In this document: positions 9,227-18,384 of the stretch, in pieces | Layout: each line of letters begins with the position of its first letter | Numbering within the stretch: the stretch's first letter is position 1 | Source of the DNA: Veillonella seminalis | GTDB lineage: Bacteria; Bacillota; Negativicutes; Veillonellales; Veillonellaceae | Direction: 5' to 3' | DNA: 64,000 nucleotides | NCBI RefSeq assembly: GCF_003992065.1 | Contig: NZ_RQUZ01000001.1 | Location: 267,095 to 331,094 of the forward strand | The notes under the pieces: model-generated | Database searches by the model: none | Told to the model about the DNA's origin: nothing | What the model saw: the letters and a program-made list of their open reading frames with translations, nothing else | Program-made: the position numbers and the translations under genes

Positions 9227-9309
9227 TAGGCAAGTGATTTATATTTTTTTACTTTCTTACGAGTGATAGGAAAGTGTAGTTCGGGAGAGTCCCGAAGAAG
9301 GAGGCTATT

Positions 9310-10881
9310 ATGAGTATGTTTTGTTTCCAATGTGAACAGTCTGCAAATCCCGGTGGTTGTACCGTACAGGGCGTATGTGGTAAAACAGCGCCGGTAGCAA
9401 ACAAACAGGATGAATTGACTTCCGCCTTGATCGGTTTGGCACGTGCTTGTGATGCAAAAGGTGCTTCCGCTAAGGAATATCAATTGTTAAAACAGGGCTT
9501 GTTCATGTGCGTAACAAACGTTAACTTCGACGAAGAACGCGTTCAGGAATTCATCAACCGTGTAGAAGCCGCTCGTCAGGCAATTGACGCCAGCGCTCAG
9601 GATTTCGATTGGGAAGCTCTTTGGGTAGGTGAAGAAGACATCATTTCCTTGCGTTCCACTTTATTGCTCGGTATGCGCGGCATGGCTGCTTACGCTTGGC
9701 ATGCATCCGTACTCGGCTATGATGATGCTGAAGTAGACGCTTGGTTCGTAAAAGGCCTTGTTGAATTTGCTAAAGATCACAGTGCTGACGAATGGCTCGC
9801 TTTGTTGATGGAATTCGGTCACATCAACCTCAAATGCATGGCATTGCTTGATTCCGCTAACACTGAAAGCTATGGCACGCCGGTTCCTACTAAAGTTTCC
9901 TTGACTGTAGAACCTGGTCCGTTCATCGTAGTAACCGGTCATGATTTACACGACCTCAAAATGTTATTGGAACAATCCGAAGGTAAAGGTGTTAATATCT
10001 ATACTCACGGTGAAATGCTTCCTTGCCATGCATATCCTGAACTTAAAAAATATGTTCACTTAAAAGGTAACTTCGGTACTGCTTGGCAGAACCAGCAGAA
10101 CGAATTCGACGGTGTTCCGGGTGCATTCTTATTCACTACGAACTGCTTAATGCCACCTCGCAAAACGTATGAAGACAACATCTTCACAACTGATATGGTA
10201 GGCTTCCCCGGTTTGAAACATGTGGAAACTAACGAAGACGGCACTAAAGACTTCTCCGCAGTTATTGAAAAAGCTCTTGAACTCGGCGGTTACAGCGAAC
10301 CTCAAGAATTCACCGGTATCAACGGTGGTCACGAAGTAACTACCGGTTTCGGTCACGGTACAGTACTCAGCATTGCCGACAAAGTAATCGATGCTGTTAA
10401 AGCCGGTGCTATCAAACACTTCTTCTTGGTAGGCGGTTGCGACGGTGCTAAAGTAGGCCGTAACTACTACACTGAATTCGTAAAACAGACTCCAAAAGAC
10501 ACTGTTGTATTGACTTTGGCTTGCGGTAAATATCGTTTCAACGACCTTGAAATCGGTGAAATCGGCGGTATTCCTCGTATGCTAGACATGGGTCAGTGTA
10601 ACGACGCTTACTCTGCTATTCAGGTAGCCGTAGCTCTTGCCGGTGCTTTCGAATGCGACGTAAACGACTTGCCATTGACTTTGGTATTGTCCTGGTACGA
10701 ACAAAAAGCGGTATGTATCTTGTTAACCTTGTTAGCTTTAGGTATCCGCAACATCTACATCGGACCTACTTTGCCAAAATTCTTATCCAGCAACGTATTG
10801 GGCATCTTGGTAGAAAAATTCCAGTTACACCCAATCACTACTCCGGAAGCTGATATGAAAGCGATCCTTGGCAACAACTAA
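9310..10881 (+). CDS. hcp: Hybrid-cluster protein (hydroxylamine reductase / NO-detoxifying)
   Basis: 523 residues. Cytoplasmic Fe-S enzyme assigned to hydroxylamine reductase and, in vivo, NO reductase activity during anaerobic nitrosative stress. The N-terminal cubane ligands are Cys5, Cys8, Cys17 and Cys23 (CX2C-X8-CX5C), the spacing of the class from strict anaerobes. Hybrid-cluster ligands are visible in TTNCLMPP, GGCDGAK and LACGKYR. Length is typical (520-550). AAGGAGG precedes the ATG. No hcr reductase follows; the next element is a terminator at 11001. Transcribed alone, and probably controlled by the divergent Crp/Fnr protein. Confidence 0.95.
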   Translation: MSMFCFQCEQSANPGGCTVQGVCGKTAPVANKQDELTSALIGLARACDAKGASAKEYQLLKQGLFMCVTNVNFDEERVQEFINRVEAARQAIDASAQDFDWEALWVGEEDIISLRSTLLLGMRGMAAYAWHASVLGYDDAEVDAWFVKGLVEFAKDHSADEWLALLMEFGHINLKCMALLDSANTESYGTPVPTKVSLTVEPGPFIVVTGHDLHDLKMLLEQSEGKGVNIYTHGEMLPCHAYPELKKYVHLKGNFGTAWQNQQNEFDGVPGAFLFTTNCLMPPRKTYEDNIFTTDMVGFPGLKHVETNEDGTKDFSAVIEKALELGGYSEPQEFTGINGGHEVTTGFGHGTVLSIADKVIDAVKAGAIKHFFLVGGCDGAKVGRNYYTEFVKQTPKDTVVLTLACGKYRFNDLEIGEIGGIPRMLDMGQCNDAYSAIQVAVALAGAFECDVNDLPLTLVLSWYEQKAVCILLTLLALGIRNIYIGPTLPKFLSSNVLGILVEKFQLHPITTPEADMKAILGNN

Positions 10882-11000
10882 TTGTTGATTGTAACTAATT
10901 GAGTAATAGTAGGTGGAACATAATTAAATATGAGATGATTCAGTTCGTGTCCTCTCGATAATTACTAATGTTCTCGTCAATTGTCAATTAAAATTTCTCA

Positions 11001-11031
11001 TAGCTCCCTCGAAAGAGGGAGCTATTTTTTA
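11001..11031 (+). terminator. Terminator after hcp
   Basis: TAGCTCCCTC, tetraloop GAAA, GAGGGAGCTA, then TTTTTT. The rest of the 407-base gap 10882-11288 holds the serine dehydratase promoter and leader hairpin; nothing else was seen. Confidence 0.95.
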
Positions 11032-11191
11032 TATTTTTCTATGTCTGCGATACTTTTTTGAATAATTAGTTCGTCCGCGGTGTACCTTATAAAGCTTGTA
11101 ATTATGGGCTTTTATGAGCAAATGAGAATCTTAAAAGAAGTAATATGCATAAAAAGTATGGCGGTGTCTATTCTCTGAAAACAAAACATGG

Positions 11192-11231
11192 TATAATACA
11201 AATTAAGGAAATTCAAGGGTTCGCCTTGAAT
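11192..11231 (+). promoter_or_regulatory. -10 box and 5' leader hairpin of the serine dehydratase operon
   Basis: A consensus TATAAT at 11192-11197 has only a weak -35. About 7 bases after the expected start site, ATTCAAGG and CCTTGAAT form a perfect 8-bp hairpin with a GTTCG loop (11211-11231). There is no U-tract, so it may stabilise the mRNA 5' end rather than terminate. Confidence 0.55.
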
Positions 11232-11288
11232 CAGTTTGTAGAAAATGCACAGTGTAGATGTGAAAAAGTTTTCTGTGGGAGGACATAA

Positions 11289-11969
11289 ATGAGTAGTGTT
11301 TTTGAGATTATCGGACCGGTTATGATTGGTCCATCCAGCTCTCATACAGCCGGAGCTGCCCGTTTAGGTAAAATGGCTCGATCTATTTTCAAGGAGCACA
11401 TCGAACGAGTTGATTTGACTCTGTACGGCTCTTTTGCCAAGACTTATAAAGGTCACGGTACCGATCGTGCTTTAGTAGGCGGTCTTTTGGGATTTGATGC
11501 GGAAGACGAACGTATTCGTGACGCATTTAAAGATGCCGCCGAAGAAAATCTTCAGTATCAGTTTATTGAATCGTCTGATGAAGGCGGTCATCCGAATGAA
11601 GTGAAATTCGATCTCTACGGTAAGGATGATTACCACATGAGTATCGTAGGACGCTCTTTAGGCGGCGGCCGTATTTTGGTAACAAATGTAAATAACTTGG
11701 AAGTAGAAATTTCCGGTGAAGATTATACAATTTTGACATTCCATCACGACTGTCCGGGCGTTATTGCGTGGGTAACCAGTCAACTCGGTAAAGCATCGGT
11801 TAACATTTCGACGATGAAGGTATTCCGCAAACGTAAACACTGCGAAGCAGTTATGTTGATTAACACCGATGAACCGGTGGACGCACAAGTAATGGCGGAT
11901 ATTCAAGATCATAAGAGTATTTCATCCGTTATGTATTTTGAACCTTTGGAAAAGGCGGTAGCAGAATGA
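11289..11969 (+). CDS. sdaAB: L-serine ammonia-lyase, beta subunit
   Basis: 226 residues. Small subunit of the iron-sulfur L-serine dehydratase, which converts serine to pyruvate and ammonia. The N-terminal family motif is IGPSSSHTAGAARLG. The C-terminal ACT-type regulatory domain (about 148-222) starts at YTILTFHHDCPGVIAWV and probably binds an amino-acid effector. GTGGGAGGA precedes the ATG. The gene overlaps the alpha subunit by four bases (ATGA), so the two are translationally coupled. Confidence 0.95.
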   Translation: MSSVFEIIGPVMIGPSSSHTAGAARLGKMARSIFKEHIERVDLTLYGSFAKTYKGHGTDRALVGGLLGFDAEDERIRDAFKDAAEENLQYQFIESSDEGGHPNEVKFDLYGKDDYHMSIVGRSLGGGRILVTNVNNLEVEISGEDYTILTFHHDCPGVIAWVTSQLGKASVNISTMKVFRKRKHCEAVMLINTDEPVDAQVMADIQDHKSISSVMYFEPLEKAVAE

Positions 11970-12838
11970 GTTATTTATATGAAACATTAGCCGACTTGGC
12001 GCATTTGAGTGATACTCATAATTTACCAATGTGGGAAGTTGTAATCCGTGCCGAAATGGAAGCGTCCGGTCAAACGCGCGAAGCGATTGAAAAAGAAGCT
12101 TTGCGTCGTATTCAGATTTTTAAAGATTCCGTAACAAACGGTGGTGAAGACCGTAAACGTACGGTAAGCGGCATGTCCGGCGGACAGGCCCATATCTTAT
12201 TAAAACATACACCGCGTTTAATGAGCCCGGTAGCGTATAAAGCTTTGACGTATGCTGTTGCGGTTAATGAAGCGAACGCTAAAATGTTCCGTGTTGTAGC
12301 TTGTCCGACAGCCGGTTCTTGCGGGGTTATGCCGGGGACTATGTGTGCGGTAGCCGAAGAGTTGCAACTTGATGATGAAGCTATGTTGCGCGGGTTCTTC
12401 ATGGGCGCCGGTATCGGCAATGTTATTACCAATCAGGCTTGTGTAGCCGGCGCGGTTGGCGGTTGCCAGGCTGAAGTAGGCTCGGCAGCAGCTATGGCGG
12501 CCGGCGCTGTGGTAGCGATGTTGGAAGGCTCTACGAAAGAAGTCATTAATGCAGTCGCTCTTTGCCTCAAAAACGTATTGGGCTTAGTGTGTGACCCGAT
12601 AGGCGGTTTGGTAGAAGTACCTTGTGTAAAACGTAACGGTATTTATGCGGTACATGCTTTAAGTGCTGCCGAAATGGCTATGGCCGGCTTAATCAGCCAG
12701 ATTCCGGTTGATGAAGTTATTGAAGCCATGGACCGTATCGGTCGTGCGTTGCCAAGCACATTGCGCGAAACCAGCGAAGGTGGTTTGGCTACGACTGAAA
12801 CAGGTCGACGCATTGCTAAACAATTAGCGGAAATGTAA
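11966..12838 (+). CDS. sdaAA: L-serine ammonia-lyase, alpha subunit (Fe-S)
   Basis: 290 residues. Catalytic subunit of the oxygen-sensitive [4Fe-4S] serine dehydratase, active in anaerobic serine fermentation. Cluster-binding cysteines are in CPTAGSCGVMPG (near residue 112) and CDPIGGLVEVPC (near residue 211). The SGMSGGQAH motif near residue 69 is also typical. Length is usual for the alpha chain of the split, Firmicute-type enzyme. The pyruvate and ammonia produced feed the same amino-acid-based metabolism as gdhA and aspA in this window. Confidence 0.95.
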   Translation: MSYLYETLADLAHLSDTHNLPMWEVVIRAEMEASGQTREAIEKEALRRIQIFKDSVTNGGEDRKRTVSGMSGGQAHILLKHTPRLMSPVAYKALTYAVAVNEANAKMFRVVACPTAGSCGVMPGTMCAVAEELQLDDEAMLRGFFMGAGIGNVITNQACVAGAVGGCQAEVGSAAAMAAGAVVAMLEGSTKEVINAVALCLKNVLGLVCDPIGGLVEVPCVKRNGIYAVHALSAAEMAMAGLISQIPVDEVIEAMDRIGRALPSTLRETSEGGLATTETGRRIAKQLAEM

Positions 12839-12851
12839 TATTACGTCAATG

Positions 12852-12889
12852 AAACGTCTTTATGAGGAAACTTGTAAAGACGTTTTTTT
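12852..12889 (+). terminator. Terminator after sdaAA
   Basis: AACGTCTTTA and TAAAGACGTT form a 10-bp stem followed by T7. An extended -10 TGTTATAAT at 12932-12940 just after it is a likely promoter for cca. Confidence 0.9.
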
Positions 12890-12971
12890 ATGATTCAACG
12901 GCCTTGAAAGGGTGAATTAGCTACATTGGTATGTTATAATAAATTATCGTGATAAGAGTGAGGTGATGACG

Positions 12972-14444
12972 GTGAGTTGGTTTACATCCAAGAAAATTGT
13001 AATGCAACCGAGTGGGGAACTTTGGCAGGGTGCTGTGCGCATTTTGCACGCTTTGGCTGATGCCGGTTTTGAAGCGTATGTAATCGGCGGAGCCGTGCGT
13101 GATTTGGTGCTCAAACAATTGCCTCATGATTATGATATTGTGACTAAAGCCAGACCCGATGATATTATGGCCGTTATGGCCAAGGCCGGCTTTGCTACGA
13201 CTGGAGTGGTCGGTAAGTCATTCGGTGTCGTTGTGGTAACGGTACCGGAAGGCAGTTATGAAGTCGCTACCTATCGGCGTGAACGGTATGGTGCCGACAG
13301 CCATCGACCGGAAGAAGTGGTGTATGCCGATACATTGGAAGAAGATGTGACGCGACGCGACTTTACGGTGAACGGCATGGCTATGACCGTTGACGGTGAA
13401 GTAATAGATCTAGTGGCCGGGCTTAAAGATATTAAAAACAAGACCCTGCGCACTATCGGTGAGGCAGAGGAGCGTTTTCAAGAAGATGCATTGCGTTTAT
13501 TCAGGGCTTGCCGCTTTGTAGGCAAGCTTGGTTTTTTACCGCATCGCAGTTTATTGGACGGCATGGCATCCAACTTCAAACGGGTTGAAGGATTGTCGTT
13601 GGAACGTGTACGTCAGGAACTGGACGGTTTGCTGATAACGCCACACGTGGCTAAAGGGCTTGACGTATTGGTACAATCCGGTTTGGCTGATTGCCATTGT
13701 CGTGTTTTTGTTAAGGGTGAGTATCAGCCGGTGGCCATTTTGCCGGAATTACATCATTTGGTAGGGTTGCCGCAACAACCGGAATTTCATGCCTATGACG
13801 GCTGGGTTCATACCTTGGCCGTGGTACAGGCCATTAAACCGGATTTGACGCTGCGCTGGGCAGCTTTATTACATGATGTGGCGAAAGGCATGGACGGTAT
13901 TCGCGGTTCTAACAAAGGACGCATTACCGATCGCGGTCATGATAAAATGGGCGCTGAAATGGCGGAAACTATTTTAACGCGTTTACAATATCCTAAGAAA
14001 ATGGTGGACCGTGTGACCTGGCTTGTCAGCAGTCATATGCGTTTTCACTATTTTGTCAATAATCAGGAAGCAGATCCGTGGAAATGGATGCGTAAAGAGG
14101 CGCAAAGCGGCCATTTCCGTAAAAGCAGTGAGTTAAAAGAAGCGGTGCTGCAAATGGCGGAAGTGTGTGCGGCCGATGTTATCGGTTGCGGCAGACCGAA
14201 CAGCAGTACGGACGGTACTTATGCTATGGGGGACTGTCTGGCGGCTATAACCGAGTCAATGCCGATTCATACTCGTGATTTGGCGTATGGTCCGGAATTA
14301 CCGGCTCTTTTAGGTGACCAAACAGGGGATATGTTGCAAAAATTGTTAGTTCAAGTGCGCAGCGGCCAGGTGGCGAATGAACGGGAGGCCTTAATGGAAT
14401 CTGTCAGACGTAAGCTGGCACGCAAAGCACATAAGGAGTTATAG
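12972..14444 (+). CDS. cca: CCA tRNA nucleotidyltransferase
   Basis: 490 residues. Adds or repairs the 3' CCA of tRNAs. The nucleotidyltransferase head has GGAVRDLVL and the metal-binding DYDIVT (residues about 36-58), then the RRDFTVN and EEDVTRRDF motifs. The neck has RLFRACRF, and an HD-type domain is visible at LLHDVAKG (near residue 300). Start choice: GAGGTGA at 12959 fits a GTG at 12972 (7 bases); GTG 12963 and ATG 12966 lie on top of the Shine-Dalgarno sequence and are less likely. The stop is 6 bases before the PBP start. Confidence 0.9.
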   Translation: MSWFTSKKIVMQPSGELWQGAVRILHALADAGFEAYVIGGAVRDLVLKQLPHDYDIVTKARPDDIMAVMAKAGFATTGVVGKSFGVVVVTVPEGSYEVATYRRERYGADSHRPEEVVYADTLEEDVTRRDFTVNGMAMTVDGEVIDLVAGLKDIKNKTLRTIGEAEERFQEDALRLFRACRFVGKLGFLPHRSLLDGMASNFKRVEGLSLERVRQELDGLLITPHVAKGLDVLVQSGLADCHCRVFVKGEYQPVAILPELHHLVGLPQQPEFHAYDGWVHTLAVVQAIKPDLTLRWAALLHDVAKGMDGIRGSNKGRITDRGHDKMGAEMAETILTRLQYPKKMVDRVTWLVSSHMRFHYFVNNQEADPWKWMRKEAQSGHFRKSSELKEAVLQMAEVCAADVIGCGRPNSSTDGTYAMGDCLAAITESMPIHTRDLAYGPELPALLGDQTGDMLQKLLVQVRSGQVANEREALMESVRRKLARKAHKEL

Positions 14445-14450
14445 GGATTC

Positions 14451-16412
14451 ATGATTACCAAAAAAGATCAGAAAGCCTTACAAAATAATATAGCTATACT
14501 CATGCTGATTTTTTCGGTAGTTGCGATTTTTTTAGTAGGCCGTTTATTGCTGTTGCAAGTGTTTGACCGTAACAGCTTGGATACGCAGAATTTGAGCCAA
14601 GTAGAGTCGGAACGTAAATTGCAATCGCCGCGCGGTACGATTTATGACCGCAACGGCAATCCGCTGGCTATCAGTATTGTGACGCGTTCGCTGTATGCGG
14701 ATCCGAAGATGATTAAAAAGTCACCTGAAGAGATTGCCTCACTTATTGTACCGTATACGCGCATTAAAGAAGATGTGATTGTGAAACGTCTTAAAGAGGA
14801 TACGGCGTTTATTTGGCTTGATCGCATGATGGATCCGGATAAATCCAAAGCCGTGGAAAAAGTCATGAAAGATAATGACATTGAGGGTTTGAACTTCGTT
14901 GAAGAAAGTCGTCGTTTCTATCCTAACGGCAATTTATTGGCTCAGGTCCTGGGCTTTGTAGGAACGGACGATAAGGGCCTTGACGGCCTTGAAATGAAGA
15001 TGGATGAAACATTGCGTGGCGGTATTACGGAAGAGTTAATTGCTACCGACCGACATGGTAATGCCATTTTCGGGTCCGTGTTATCGAAGTTTTTACCGGA
15101 AAAAGAAAAGAGTATAACCCTTACTATTGATACAACGGTTCAGTTCATTGCCGAACGGGCGTTGGATAAAGCCATGTCTGAAACGAAGGCGGCCGGAGCC
15201 AGCATAATTGTTATGGATCCGAAAACCGGCGAAATTTTAGCCATGGCCAATCGACCAACCTATGATCCAAACCATTATGAGAAGGGTAATGATAATTCGT
15301 TTAAGAACCGTGCAGTTACCGATATGTATGAACCGGGTTCCACCTTTAAGCCGTTGACGGCATCGGCTGCTTTGGCCTCCGGCAAATGGTCGGTGGATAC
15401 GGTTTATAACGATACGGGCAGTATCGTTGTAGGTGATCATACGATTCAAAACTGGAATGGTGAAGGCTACGGTCCGGTTAAATTGCTTGAAATTTTGAAA
15501 TACTCCATCAATACCGGTATGGCCAAGTTGGGGATTACGACCGGTAAAGATATTATGAAACAATACTTGCAAGCTTATGGTTGCGGTAAAGCTACGGGCA
15601 TTGAACTTCCCGGTGAAGCGGAAGGGCAGGTTATTGCGGCTAAGGATATGTCTCAGCTTGATTTGGCAACTATTGCGTTCGGTCAAAGTGTGGCGGTTAC
15701 GCCGCTCCAAATGGTACAGGCTTTCAGTGCTATCGCCAACGACGGTAAAATGATGAAACCTCATATCATTAAGAGTATCAATAATCCGGACGGTACCGAA
15801 GAAGCCGTTACTCAAGATATGTCCGCGGGTCAACCGATTCCGGAAGACGTGGCTAAAACGATTTTGGGCATGTTGGAAAAAGAAGTGTCCGAAGGCGGCG
15901 GTAATAAAGCGTCGGTTGACGGATATCACTTTGCAGGTAAAACCGGTACGGCTCAAAAACTTGATGCGGAACATGGCGGTTATTTGGAAGGTCGTTATAT
16001 TGCGTCATTTATCGGCATCGGACCGGTGGAAGATCCGCGTTTTGTAGCGCTTATCGTAATTGACGATCCGAGCGGTACATATTACGGCGGTCAAATTGCG
16101 GCTCCGGTGTTCAAAGATATTATGAGTCAATTGGTGCGTTATTTCCAAATCTCACCATCGGTAACAAAGGAAAAAGATTTGAAAGGCAAACCGGATGAAC
16201 GTCCGGCGAAACCACCGGTGAAAAAGAACGCTGATGGCAGTGTAGTAATGCCGGACTTTACGGGCTGGACTACCGGTGAAGTACGCAATTGGCTCCATGA
16301 GGCAGGTTTACAATTTGTACCGGATGGCACCGGTTATGCTATTTCGCAGGGCATACCGGCCGGCGCTGAAGCGGAAGCGGGCGAAGCTATTACGGTTTAT
16401 TTTAAACGCTAA
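14451..16412 (+). CDS. Class B penicillin-binding protein (PBP2/FtsI-SpoVD type) with PASTA domain
   Basis: 653 residues. Septal or elongation peptidoglycan transpeptidase. One N-terminal membrane helix (about 15-37) is followed by the dimerisation domain, starting at PRGTIYDRNGNPLA. The transpeptidase domain has STFK (catalytic Ser near residue 297), an SxN motif in YSINTGM (near 352) and KTGT (near 500). A C-terminal PASTA domain (about 595-653, MPDFTGWTTGEVRNWL) follows. FtsI, SpoVD and PBP2 are hard to separate by eye; the PASTA domain favours the FtsI/SpoVD side. It lies immediately after cca with a ribosome binding site inside the cca stop region, so the two are probably co-transcribed. 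Confidence 0.9.
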   Translation: MITKKDQKALQNNIAILMLIFSVVAIFLVGRLLLLQVFDRNSLDTQNLSQVESERKLQSPRGTIYDRNGNPLAISIVTRSLYADPKMIKKSPEEIASLIVPYTRIKEDVIVKRLKEDTAFIWLDRMMDPDKSKAVEKVMKDNDIEGLNFVEESRRFYPNGNLLAQVLGFVGTDDKGLDGLEMKMDETLRGGITEELIATDRHGNAIFGSVLSKFLPEKEKSITLTIDTTVQFIAERALDKAMSETKAAGASIIVMDPKTGEILAMANRPTYDPNHYEKGNDNSFKNRAVTDMYEPGSTFKPLTASAALASGKWSVDTVYNDTGSIVVGDHTIQNWNGEGYGPVKLLEILKYSINTGMAKLGITTGKDIMKQYLQAYGCGKATGIELPGEAEGQVIAAKDMSQLDLATIAFGQSVAVTPLQMVQAFSAIANDGKMMKPHIIKSINNPDGTEEAVTQDMSAGQPIPEDVAKTILGMLEKEVSEGGGNKASVDGYHFAGKTGTAQKLDAEHGGYLEGRYIASFIGIGPVEDPRFVALIVIDDPSGTYYGGQIAAPVFKDIMSQLVRYFQISPSVTKEKDLKGKPDERPAKPPVKKNADGSVVMPDFTGWTTGEVRNWLHEAGLQFVPDGTGYAISQGIPAGAEAEAGEAITVYFKR

Positions 16413-16466
16413 CTGAGAGAACTCTTTTAGCTGATATAAGGTATATATTAATTAGGAGGCGTTGGC

Positions 16467-17315
16467 ATGATTGAATTACGTGGCAAAGCTGTGGCGGATG
16501 CCCACAAGGCAGTGTTAAGTGAGCGTTTGTCAGAACTTCAGGCAAAGGGGATTGTGCTGAGTTTAGGCATTTTGTTGGTTGGTGATGATAAAGCGGCTCA
16601 GATGTATGCTCGCTTTATGGAAAAAACAGCCAAGAATGCAGGCTTTGGTGTTGAATTGGAACATTTGGCGGCCGATGCATCCGAAGATGAAGTATTAGCC
16701 GTGATTGACCGCTGGAATCGTGCCAATCAAATTTATGGCGTGTTGCCGTTGATGCCGATGCCGGCTCATATTGACCGTGAAAAAGTCATTGAACGTCTGG
16801 ATCCGGCGAAAGACATTGATGGTCTTACTTCCCGTAATATCGGCTTGGTCAGTGCCGGCAAAGGCGGTTTCTGGCCATGTACGCCGCGTGCTTGTATGGC
16901 CATTCTTGACTATTACAAAATTCCGTTGGCCGGCAAAAATGTTGTGGTTGTAGGCCGCAGTCAGGTAGTGGGGAAACCGGTAGCATTGCTTTTATTGGAA
17001 AAACAGGCCACCGTTACCATTTGCCATTCAAAGACAGTTGATCTGAAAGTACATTTACAACGGGCCGATGTAGTAGTCGCCGCCGCAGGCCGTGCGCATA
17101 TGATTACCGGAGATATGTTAAAACCGGGTGCCACCGTTATTGATGTGGGCATCAATGATTTAGAGGGTCAGACCGTTGGCGATGTGGAATATGCTTCGGC
17201 GGTCGAAGTGGCCGGTGCTGTTACGCCTGTACCGGGCGGTGTGGGTTCGGTGACGACCGTTATGTTGTTAGAAAATATTTACGAGGCTTATTATGCACGA
17301 AATGTCGATTGCTGA
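16467..17315 (+). CDS. folD: FolD-family methylene-THF dehydrogenase/cyclohydrolase with altered active site
   Basis: 282 residues, AGGAGG before the ATG. FolD interconverts 5,10-methylene-, methenyl- and 10-formyl-THF. The fold is clear: VGDDKAAQMYARF, KDIDGL (116-120), the NADP-site GRSQVVGKPVALLL and the C-terminal PGGVGSVTTVMLLEN. However, in an ungapped comparison with the usual YVxxK...QLPLP pattern, the catalytic lysine four residues after Tyr47 is Met51, and the glutamine of QLPLP is Leu95 (LPLMPMP). The lysine is needed for cyclohydrolase activity in characterised enzymes. It may be a dehydrogenase only or a diverged paralogue. Its last 23 bases overlap hypA. Confidence 0.85.
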   Translation: MIELRGKAVADAHKAVLSERLSELQAKGIVLSLGILLVGDDKAAQMYARFMEKTAKNAGFGVELEHLAADASEDEVLAVIDRWNRANQIYGVLPLMPMPAHIDREKVIERLDPAKDIDGLTSRNIGLVSAGKGGFWPCTPRACMAILDYYKIPLAGKNVVVVGRSQVVGKPVALLLLEKQATVTICHSKTVDLKVHLQRADVVVAAAGRAHMITGDMLKPGATVIDVGINDLEGQTVGDVEYASAVEVAGAVTPVPGGVGSVTTVMLLENIYEAYYARNVDC

Positions 17316-17634
17316 GGGAATTGTTGATCTCGCCCTCGACACATTAAAAGCAAATGACGGCCATGTAATTCACGCTATTCAATTAAAACTCGGCGTTATG
17401 TCGGGGGTGGAGCCGGATGCTTTGCTTTTTTGCTTTGATTCGGTGACTAAAAACACGGCGGCGGAGAATGCAGTTTTACAAATCGAAATGATACCGCTTT
17501 GCGGCAAATGCTTGGACTGTGACAAAGAGTTTTCTGTTACCGACTATGTGTTTAAATGTCCCCACTGCGGCAGTTTGGCAATTCAGACCATAACGGGCCG
17601 TGAATTACAAGTAGCATCGATAGATATGGATTGA
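17293..17634 (+). CDS. hypA: Hydrogenase nickel-insertion protein HypA
   Basis: 113 residues. A metallochaperone that delivers nickel for [NiFe]-hydrogenase maturation. It begins with the conserved MHEMSIAE, where His2 and Glu3 bind nickel, and has the zinc site CGKCLDC...CPHCG (residues about 74-96). Length is standard. The start lies inside the 3' end of folD, implying coupling. No hydrogenase structural gene is in the window. Confidence 0.95.
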   Translation: MHEMSIAEGIVDLALDTLKANDGHVIHAIQLKLGVMSGVEPDALLFCFDSVTKNTAAENAVLQIEMIPLCGKCLDCDKEFSVTDYVFKCPHCGSLAIQTITGRELQVASIDMD

Positions 17635-17722
17635 GTCCCATGAGATATACGGACTCTGATTAGACAGATTGACGCCGCCGGTTAGCTTGGCGTTGATATA
17701 GATAGATTGATGTGAGGTACCT

Positions 17723-18382
17723 ATGGAAGTAAAAGTTATGACGAATGTGCTGGCCAAAAATGATGCTATTGCAGCTGATTTGCAGCGCTTGTTCAAAGAA
17801 AAAAATATATTTGTCTTTAATTTATTGGGTTCGCCGGGAGCGGGCAAAACCTCACTGCTCGAAGCTACACTTAAAGAGTTGGCCGAAGATTATTCACTCG
17901 CTGTTATTGAAGGCGATTTATATACCGCTAAAGATGCGGAACGCATCCATAAATTAGGCATCCCCGTATTGCAGATTAATACGGTAGGCGGTTGCCATCT
18001 GGATGCGAAGATGATTGAAGACGCTTTGTCTGAACTTGATTTAGACAAACTTGATATGATTATTATAGAAAATGTAGGGAATTTAGTGTGTCCTGCTGAA
18101 TTTGCCATTGGTGAAGCCATGAAGGTTACGGTGCTGTCTGTAACTGAAGGGGAAGACAAACCACTTAAATATCCTTTGATTTTTAAAGAATCTAAAGCGG
18201 TATTGTTGAATAAGGTGGATTTATTGCCGTATATTCCGTTTGATAAGGAAAAAGCCATTACGGATATTAAGAATTTAAATCCGACAGCCAGTCTCTTTGA
18301 AGTGAGCTGTACGGCTAAAACAGGTTTGACCGAGTGGACCGATTGGCTCAAGACGCAGATTGATGCGGTACGAAAGGGGTAG
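17723..18382 (+). CDS. hypB: Hydrogenase nickel-incorporation GTPase HypB
   Basis: 219 residues. A GTPase that works with HypA. The P-loop is GSPGAGKTSL (about residues 37-46), and further motifs are EGDLYTAKDAERI, ENVGNLVCPAEF with its metal-binding cysteine, and LLNKVDLLPY (the NKxD guanine site). The N-terminal histidine-rich nickel-storage stretch of some HypBs is absent. A GTGAGG ribosome binding site precedes the ATG. It is followed after 2 bases by a secreted protein gene. Confidence 0.95.
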   Translation: MEVKVMTNVLAKNDAIAADLQRLFKEKNIFVFNLLGSPGAGKTSLLEATLKELAEDYSLAVIEGDLYTAKDAERIHKLGIPVLQINTVGGCHLDAKMIEDALSELDLDKLDMIIIENVGNLVCPAEFAIGEAMKVTVLSVTEGEDKPLKYPLIFKESKAVLLNKVDLLPYIPFDKEKAITDIKNLNPTASLFEVSCTAKTGLTEWTDWLKTQIDAVRKG

Positions 18383-18384
18383 TT

